DNA from: Pigoraptor vietnamica
Taxonomy: Eukaryota > Opisthokonta > Filasterea
NCBI GenBank assembly: GCA_943704525.1
Contig: CALSCQ010001978.1
Span: 1 to 24,491 of the forward strand
Length of the DNA: 24,491 nucleotides
Direction of reading: 5' to 3'
Each line of letters opens with the position of its first letter. Position 1 is the stretch's first letter. Both the position numbers and the translations under genes were made by a program. Below, one piece after another: positions 8,328 through 24,491 of this stretch. Under the pieces are notes generated by a model. That model searched no databases. It saw only the letters and a list, made by a program, of their open reading frames with translations, and was not told the DNA's origin.

Positions 8328-11300
8328 TCATGCCTCCCATGGCGCCAGTTGCCTCTCTTGCACAGGCGCCGATTGCGGCGCATTCGCAGCCACGTGCTTC
8401 GTGTACGAGTTGAAGAGCATGTCAAAGTTCGTCTCAATCGGCTGCGATCGGCTCAGCATCACCTGCACGAGCGACGGAAGGGCAACGTGGGCACCGTTGC
8501 GTGAGTGAGGGCACACAGAATTCGGCAATGGCAGAAAGACAGACAGACACACACACACACACACACACCACACACACACACACACGCACACACACACACG
8601 CACACACACACGCACACACACACACAACACACACACACACACGCGCGCGCGCGAGGCACCACACACCTTGACGAGCGCCTTCTTCCGCTGGAGGAACGAG
8701 ACAAAGGCGTTTTCGAGCGCGGGCGACTTGAGCGACGTCTTCTCAGCGTTCTCCAGCCAAATCACAATGACATCTTGGCCAAACTGCAGTGGCGGTCACA
8801 AGGGTCAGCAGTCAGAGAACACGCGTGGTATGGGAACACATATTGGAGCAAATGCGTCCTGTGTGCATGGGCGGCAAAACACGGGGTTGACACCGAGTGC
8901 GTTGCGCACATGTGGCGCGCGTATGTGCGCAGGCAGTCCGGACGGAACGAGCTCGCACTCACCTCGTTTTGCAGCGCGAGCATTTGCTCGAGGTCGCGCG
9001 GAAAGCCGTCAATGACGTACGCGCGCTTTCCCCGCGCGTTCACCGGCGCCGGTGTCTCCTGCGCTTGCGCCTCGCCGCCCTCAAACGCCGTGCGCGGGGC
9101 TGAGGACGACCCACCCGCCGCGGACGACGCGTTCGTGCGCGACGACGACGCGAGCTCCGAGGGTGCGACGCGGGCCCCGGGGAGTGGAAGGGCCTTGCCT
9201 GTGCCGTTGATTGCCGTCTTGAGCAGGTTGATGCAGATCATCTGGCGGTGAGAAGAAAAGATCGCCGGGTTCAGTGAAATGGTTGGGGTGCGACGATGGG
9301 CCACACACACGCACACGCGCACAAACACACACACACACACACACACACGCGCACACACACACACATACACACACACGCACACACCCCACACACTCTTACG
9401 CAGTACGCAGACGCACACAATGGGTGCCACTTCTCGCACGCAGACGCGAGTGCTCACCGTCGGCGGCACAATTCTCTTTGAGTTGATGAGTTCGAGAATG
9501 CGTTCCTGTCCCGTGTGGTGCTTGGCCGACCGCTGCAAGAGGTCGATAATCGAGAGGTACGTCGCGCCAGTGCGGTCCGCCAGGAGGCGCGCGTGCGTTG
9601 TGCGCCCAGAGCCACTCTCGCCTGCAAGCGCATTCCGCACGTGAGTTCGCGATGTTGCGCTTGCGATGTACGCAGCAATCGCGCGAAGAGTGTGCTTATC
9701 GACAAACATACACAAGGCAACACGCACCGACGACTGCGACGATTTCAATGTTATTGCCGCCGCTGAAGAGCTTGTGGCTGCGATCGATGTTGCGCTCCTG
9801 CGTCTTGAGCTCAATGCGCTGCAGACAGCACATGTGTGAGCCTTATAACAGCGAATGGCAAAATTACACGCACACACAAGCACGATGCGAGTATGCGCGC
9901 GCACGTGGGACTACTAACGCACGTGTACAGCAGCCCCACACACTAGTCAACGACAGGAAACGCACCCGCGCGACCTGCGCGACCACTTCGTGGCGCTCCC
10001 TGCGCTTTGCCTCAGAGCGTTCGAGTGTGCGAATTTCGTCGTGGACGGCCTGGTTGTGCTCGCACACGTCCAGTCCGATGATTTCGTCGCGCGCCGACAC
10101 GCGCATGTTGAAGCGGCGGAGAATGAGGAACAGCACGCTGCCGAGCACAAGGCCCCACGCTGCGCAAGGAGAGGGCGCGGAGTAAGCACGGCTGCCACCA
10201 AATTAATGACGCTCACGTGTCTGCCGTTATTCGCATGTCAGACTAGGCTACATCGCCCCAGTGGGCCGAGAAAACTCCCCGCGTACGAAGACATTCTTCA
10301 GCCGTGTCCGGACAAACAAGAGGGAGACATGGAGATCCCAACAACTGACACCCCACCGGCGATGACGACGATTTCCAGCAGCTGGATGCCAAGCAGTTCG
10401 GCGCCGCCGCCATAGAAGAGGCCGTAGCCGTGCGATATGTCGCGGTGCGCGTACACCTGCGCACGTGCGGCGTAAGCGTGCATTCTCAGCAGCAACAGCA
10501 CGGGCGCTTTCGTCTCACAGGAAAACACACAACCGCACGCGCAGCAAACACAGACCAAGGGGCCCAATGATGCTCCCACCTGCATGGCGTAGTCCCTACG
10601 CGTGAAGAGCCCGCACGCGAAGAGCCCCCATATGCCGCAGAAGCCGTGGAGGGCGATTGCACCGACAGGATCGTCCACGCCCATCCGCACGACCAGCCGC
10701 GGCCCAAAGTTCGCCACGAGGCTGCCGACGGCGCCGACAAACACGGCGACGAGAGGCTCGGTCGTCGCACATCCGGGTCTGCGAGAGCGGACAAGACGCC
10801 GTCACGATGATGTCATCACGCTCACATACAGTGCAGGGCGCGGAAAACAAGACGACATCTACGGAGACAGTTTGTGAGGAAGCTCTCGTCACGCCAAAGG
10901 CTCACACGATAGTTCACTCGACCCTCGCCGTTAAGTGGCTCAAAGTACTCACGTGATGGCGACGAGGCCCCCGAGCGCGCCCGCGCACGTGTCCATTACG
11001 TCATATTGCCCGACCTTGCCAAACACGGCGGAAAACAGAACACCCGTCATCATGCCCGACGAGAGCGCTGCGTGCGTGCTTGGTCACGTGAGCGCGAGAA
11101 TAATGTGCTTGTCAGTTGTGCGTGCGTGTGCGTGTGCACGTGTTAGTAAGCGCTTGGGTTTCCGAATGCGAACAAAGGACGAGATTGGGTTGACATGACG
11201 CGGCAAGAGAGAGGGGCCCACCGATGAGCGACACGACGGCCACGCGCGCAGAGACAAGGTGGAGATCCGCCCCGGAGAGGCCGCCCGTGGAGCCTGCGTT

Positions 11301-13016
11301 GAAGCCAAACCACCCGATGGCCAGGAACATCGTGCCTGCCGAGCGCGCACGTGTCGAAGTAGAAGGGGAGGGGGAGGGGGTGTGTTTAGCGTGGACGAGA
11401 ACAAACACCGCCACTTAACCGCACAAGCGCACACGCACTGCTGACTCGCATCCATCGCACAACACCCACCGAGAATAAGGTACAGCGGCTTGTGCCCAGG
11501 AATGGGCTCGAGGCCAAGCACCGACCGCCGCATGTACTCCTCCACCTCCTGAATTCGCTTGCGCAGCTCCCGCGCCGTCTCGCTGTTCGCAGACGACGTC
11601 ATTGAACCCTGCCGCTCCGTGCGCTCCCTCTGCACCTGCGCGTGCTCGCCAGACGCCGACGCAGACCCGCCCATCGCACTCGTGGCGCCGTCGCGCGTCT
11701 CGTTGACCGTCACGTTCGGCGTGGCACCGCCCGACCCCGAACCGCCCGTGCCCCTGGTGGAGACTTCAATCTGCCCAAGATCGCCGAGGCTGACGGTGGA
11801 CGAGTCGGTGGAGAGGTTCGACAGGGTCGCCTGCGAGCCGCGGAGGCGCGCCCCGATGATCTTGGCGCCCGCAAGGCCTGGGTGAGGGGAAGAGGGAGGG
11901 TGAACGCGTATGGAATGTTCAGCGTGCGTGCGAATTCAGACAGAACAATGGAGGGGACGAGAGGTTGCGGGAGTAAGACTGTACACAGGATCGATTAAGG
12001 GAGGACATGAATACGAATTGACAGCGCCAAAGGAGACGAAAAACGGGGATTGTGGGCACGCGGCGACGGCCAGTCACAATGTCGGACACCCACTGACACA
12101 TCCGCCGAGAAGGTGCACTGGACCGCCACCCGCAAAGTCCTGCGAACGGGGACGGGGTGATGGACTGTCACGTGACTGTCCAATGTCCACTCGTACCGTA
12201 CTGCGCAACAAACGCCACTTGCAAAAGGAAGACTACGCAGAGCACTCGATCTACACAAGGCACACCCACCACTACTCCGAATTCGCCGAGTCGCCGCAAA
12301 AAGCCCTCTGGCGCCCACACCTGTGATGCACACGACGCAGTCAGAACATATGAACTATGCAGGCGCAAATCCACCGCACACTACGCACAGACTACAGACT
12401 GTATCCGCATGTTCGCAACCGCACACGCACGTGCGCACGCCCACCCACCCAGTGCGTCGTGAAGGGATATATGAAGGCACCCATTAAGAAGGCGTAGATG
12501 AGGTACATTGGGTAGCGCGTGCGCTCCGAAATGGCGCCGCTCAGAATGGTCGTCGAAGCCATCGCAAACGAGCACTGCGGTGTGTGCGCGTGCGCACGTG
12601 TGTGAGCCGTCACGAGTGCCAGATTGCCTATATCCATCACACCCTCTCTCTCACTCGCGCACTTTTCTTCACAACCCTCTCTCTCACTCGCACCTTTCCA
12701 TCACCCTCTCTCTCACTCGCACACTATCCATCACACCCCCTCTCTCTCACTCGCACACTTTCGCGAAACCGTGCACGTTCTGACCCAGCGCCGCAGAGCA
12801 CAAGCCCCTCCGCACCTGGAAGAAGACCTTCGCCATGAGGAGCGGCGGCAGTTCGTGGAGCACAAAGTAGTCCCTTCCGGAGAACCCGTTTCCGTTGCCA
12901 AAGCCAAACGCATAGCCCATGACAAAGTAGCCCAGACCACACGCGCCCATGTCACCCAGGTTCTGCGGGATGCGCGCCGTCAGAACACACAGCAACAGGC
13001 GTAATAGTGTAGTGAC

Positions 13017-13052
<36 letters not shown>

Positions 13053-13232
13053 GTGCTTTGGCGCATTAACAGAGACGAGCCAACTCACTTTCATCGCAAT
13101 ATTTGTGAGATTTTTCTTTCGTACGCAGCCGGCCTCGAAGAGAAGGAAGCCCACTTGCATGACCACCACGAAAATGCCTGCGCATGGAAGTGTGAGGTGT
13201 ATGCGTGTTTGTGTTTGTGTGTGTGTGCGCGC

Positions 13233-13288
<56 letters not shown>

Positions 13289-13782
13289 CTGTGTGTGTAC
13301 GTGCGTGCGCGTGTGTGTCTGTGTGTGTGTCTGTGCGTGTATGTACGCGTGCGTGCGTGCGTGTGTGTCCGTGTAGTGTGTGTGCGCGTGCGTGCGTGTG
13401 TATGTATGTGTGCCTGTTTGCGCCGTATGCGTTCATCTTCCATTCCCCTTGACCCCTTGCAGCCACGCACCCATAGTGAGCAAATGTAGCACGTCGGTTG
13501 CATCTCCCGCAGTCTTATCGGCCGCTTGAAGTGCGGCAATTTGCTACAAAGCAGCGCACGCGTGAACTCGCGCGCATGTGTCGACTCTCACAAACAAACA
13601 CAACCGAGAGATACACCACGCTTACAGCCACTGTTTGCACGCGAATGCGGAACGAAAGTGCGCTTGGCTCGACCAAGACGCAACTATTACCGGTGCGTCG
13701 GCGTGTGCATGCGGCTCACCTTTTGGAGCAGCGCAATTTCGGACAGCGCCGCCTGCGCAACTGGCTCCGATATGTTCGACAT
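8328..13782 (-). CDS. ammonium transporter fused to an adenylate-kinase-like domain
   Basis: Eighteen minus-strand exons, all phases consistent, give 836 residues: 13782-13720, 13543-13471, 13177-13089, 12962-12816, 12574-12449, 12320-12270, 12139-12094, 11877-11470, 11335-11222, 11067-10953, 10778-10580, 10456-10357, 10159-9966, 9818-9728, 9621-9458, 9241-8963, 8783-8667, 8462-8328. Residues about 50-540 are an Amt/Mep/Rh-type channel for ammonium across a membrane: [38 protein letters not shown] with first pore His192, [27 protein letters not shown] with second pore His455, and cytosolic [18 protein letters not shown] cytosolic insertion of about 100 residues (about 213-322) with a charged helix separates TM5 and TM6. 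A helical linker (residues 540-597) leads to an adenylate-kinase-like fold: P-loop [10 protein letters not shown] with Arg612 for the usual Lys, IIDLL, and [12 protein letters not shown] (DGFPR 738-742). An Ala/Ser-rich insert lies between these, and the Arg-rich LID is not recognisable. Enzymatic activity is therefore doubtful; nucleotide sensing is an inference. A separate gene starting at 9833 is a less likely reading. Confidence 0.8.
8543..8653. repeat. (CA)n microsatellite in transporter-kinase intron 17
   Basis: CA repeat with a terminal (CG)n run. It fills about half of the intron between exons 17 and 18; on the sense strand it is (TG)n and begins about 14 bases after the donor AAG|GTGTGT. 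Confidence 0.95.
9302..9392. repeat. (CA)n microsatellite in transporter-kinase intron 15
   Basis: About 90 bp of CA repeat with CGCGCA interruptions, inside the intron 9242-9457; it reads (TG)n on the sense strand. Confidence 0.95.
12634..12768. repeat. CCCTCTCTCTCACTCGCAC minisatellite, four imperfect copies
   Basis: Four imperfect tandem copies of a roughly 25-38-bp unit (CATCACACCCTCTCTCTCAC plus CGCAC and variable links) lie in intron 4 of the transporter-kinase gene. The sense strand reads as a GA-rich (GTGAGAGAGAGGGTG) array, so each copy carries a GTGAGA that looks like a splice donor. Confidence 0.85.
13016..13055. repeat. (TG)n microsatellite in transporter-kinase intron 3
   Basis: About 40 bp of TG repeat inside the intron 12963-13088. 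Confidence 0.93.
13195..13412. repeat. (TG)n microsatellite with internal (CG)n run
   Basis: About 218 bp of degenerate TG repeat containing a 20-bp alternating CG block at about 13227-13247. It fills most of the intron between exons 2 and 3 of the transporter-kinase gene (13178-13470). Alternating purine-pyrimidine DNA of this length and CG content can adopt Z-form. Confidence 0.95.
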
Positions 13783-14051
13783 CTTACGTCCAGCGCAAAG
13801 AACGCGTAATTAAAAAGGGGATCACACGTGACACACGCGCAAGTTCGCGTGTGTCTCAGGCGGCAGACAGCCGCGCACAATCAAGCCCTCATGGGGAACA
13901 CTTGACCGACGGGGTCGTTCAAAAAAGGTGCCGAGGACTCAGTAGTCGCCGTTCGAAACGAAGAGTGCGAGCAGTGTCTCCAGAGCCGCGTAAGAAAAGA
14001 AGCGCAGAGCGTGAGAGTGCCCTCTAATAAAAGGAGTTGAACTTGCTCTCG
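13783..14051. promoter_or_regulatory. 5' region of the transporter-kinase gene (and of a possible small + strand gene)
   Basis: 269 bp upstream of the ATG at 13782 (-). It holds an AT-rich TAATTAAAAAG segment at about 13807-13817, next to a CACACGTGACACA stretch at 13825-13837. The right end (AATAAAAGGAG) precedes a possible + strand start at 14052. Promoter role is inferred from position only. Confidence 0.35.
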
Positions 14052-14358
14052 ATGGCTACGCAAGGGACAGTCACAACGGAGGTGCCCGACGCCGAGATCA
14101 AATCTAAATTGGACTTGTCCGCGGATACGGCCAAATTTTCGGTAAAAATTCCAAATTATTGTCCGTAGCAACGTCCGCTTCCTCATTGATGTCCGGACCA
14201 TGTCACTTTTATTGTGTGCATAAATGTGTCTGCACTCTTTATGGGTATTGTAGAAGGAGAGGGAACGCGCGGCAGCGAACGCAACGACGGGAGCGCGTGA
14301 AGGCAAGAATAAAGGGAAAAATGGCTGTGAATTCGGTGGGCTCGTGGTGAAGATGTAA
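14052..14358 (+). CDS. possible small two-exon protein, 64 residues (hypothetical)
   Basis: Exon 14052-14141 and exon 14254-14358 join in phase 0 across a 112-bp intron (donor TCG|GTAAAA, acceptor GGTATTGTAG). The predicted product begins MATQGTVTTEVPDAEIKSKL, continues into a Lys/Glu/Ala-rich middle (KERERAAANATTGAREG) and ends GGLVVKM. The first exon has balanced, protein-like composition with no low-complexity DNA, which is why it was noticed. The second is basic and repetitive, and the GTAAAA donor is unlike the GTGNGT donors of every other gene here, so the model is weak. It is divergent from the transporter-kinase gene, and its stop lies 20 bp from the facing stop of the receptor cyclase. 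No family recognised. Confidence 0.3.
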
Positions 14359-14378
14359 CATTGAACCGAGTGCGTCAG

Positions 14379-24385
<10,007 letters not shown>

Positions 24386-24491
24386 CTGGGAGGTGCGAGG
24401 TGGGGTAGAGGAGTGTGCGTTGCCTCTCGGTTAGATAGATATATATACATATATATATATATATGATAATGAAAAAGGGGAAAGAAGGGGG
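24386..24491. other. right-edge intron sequence with (AT)n microsatellite
   Basis: On the sense (minus) strand this is the end of an intron leading to the acceptor at 24386-24388. It contains an (AT)n/GATA tract at about 24434-24465, the only AT-type microsatellite in the window. No gene is seen here. If transcription instead started nearby, the AT tract could be promoter-like, but the first exon has no convincing signal peptide. Confidence 0.6.

Noticed and set aside
8040-8765. Cys-Val and Thr-His repeat proteins in several frames
   Set aside because: These are the six-frame readings of CA/TG microsatellites, with no protein family signal.
9458-9904. Free-standing adenylate kinase gene starting at 9833
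   Set aside because: The transporter half would then lack a normal end, and the exon phases and helical linker fit a continuous gene better; kept only as a possible isoform.
12164-12183. Near-perfect 20-bp palindrome centred on GTCACGTGAC in a transporter intron
   Set aside because: One mismatch pair, and CACGTG is frequent in this window; there is nothing else to support a functional site.

Overview
The window is nuclear DNA from a compact, intron-rich eukaryote. Open reading frames break at short introns (roughly 70-360 bp) with strong GTGCGT/GTGAGT/GTGGGT donors and pyrimidine-CAG acceptors. Joining exons in phase gives recognisable eukaryotic proteins. Coding DNA is GC-rich, while introns and gene borders are full of (CA)n/(TG)n microsatellites. 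A receptor guanylyl cyclase with EGF-like modules, an arrestin and an EGF/ANF-type ectodomain fit a free-living protist, perhaps from the opisthokont/apusomonad/amoebozoan side. I cannot name the species, and this lineage guess is weak.

Layout from left to right. 1-139 is a CA microsatellite. About 176-474 (-) may encode a His/Gly-rich protein end. 822-1533 (+) is a two-exon acidic coiled-coil protein. 2111-3649 (+) is a four-exon arrestin. 3919-4983 (-) is a three-exon, 220-residue fatty acid hydroxylase/sterol desaturase-like di-iron membrane enzyme with a 56-bp minisatellite in its second intron. 5353-7919 (+) is a 720-residue nuclear-type protein with tandem UBZ4 zinc fingers, a SUMO-interacting motif and an RGG tail. 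8328-13782 (-) is an 18-exon gene whose phases join an ammonium transporter to an adenylate-kinase-like domain. 14052-14358 (+) is a possible small two-exon gene. 14379-24385 (-), running off the right edge, is a 25-exon receptor guanylyl cyclase: Ig-like repeats, ANF ligand-binding domain, novel Cys-rich region, EGF-like repeats, one membrane span, kinase homology domain, cyclase.

The two most notable items are the ammonium transporter-adenylate kinase fusion, a possible single-chain link between ammonium flux and nucleotide state, and the multi-module receptor cyclase. The hydroxylase and UBZ4 genes are divergent and share a promoter region with four CACGTG boxes. The arrestin/hydroxylase and UBZ4/transporter pairs are convergent, and both convergent gaps hold CA/TG repeats. 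No shared pathway is evident for the neighbours. All exon structures were derived by eye from splice signals, phase and protein-family fit, without transcript data.
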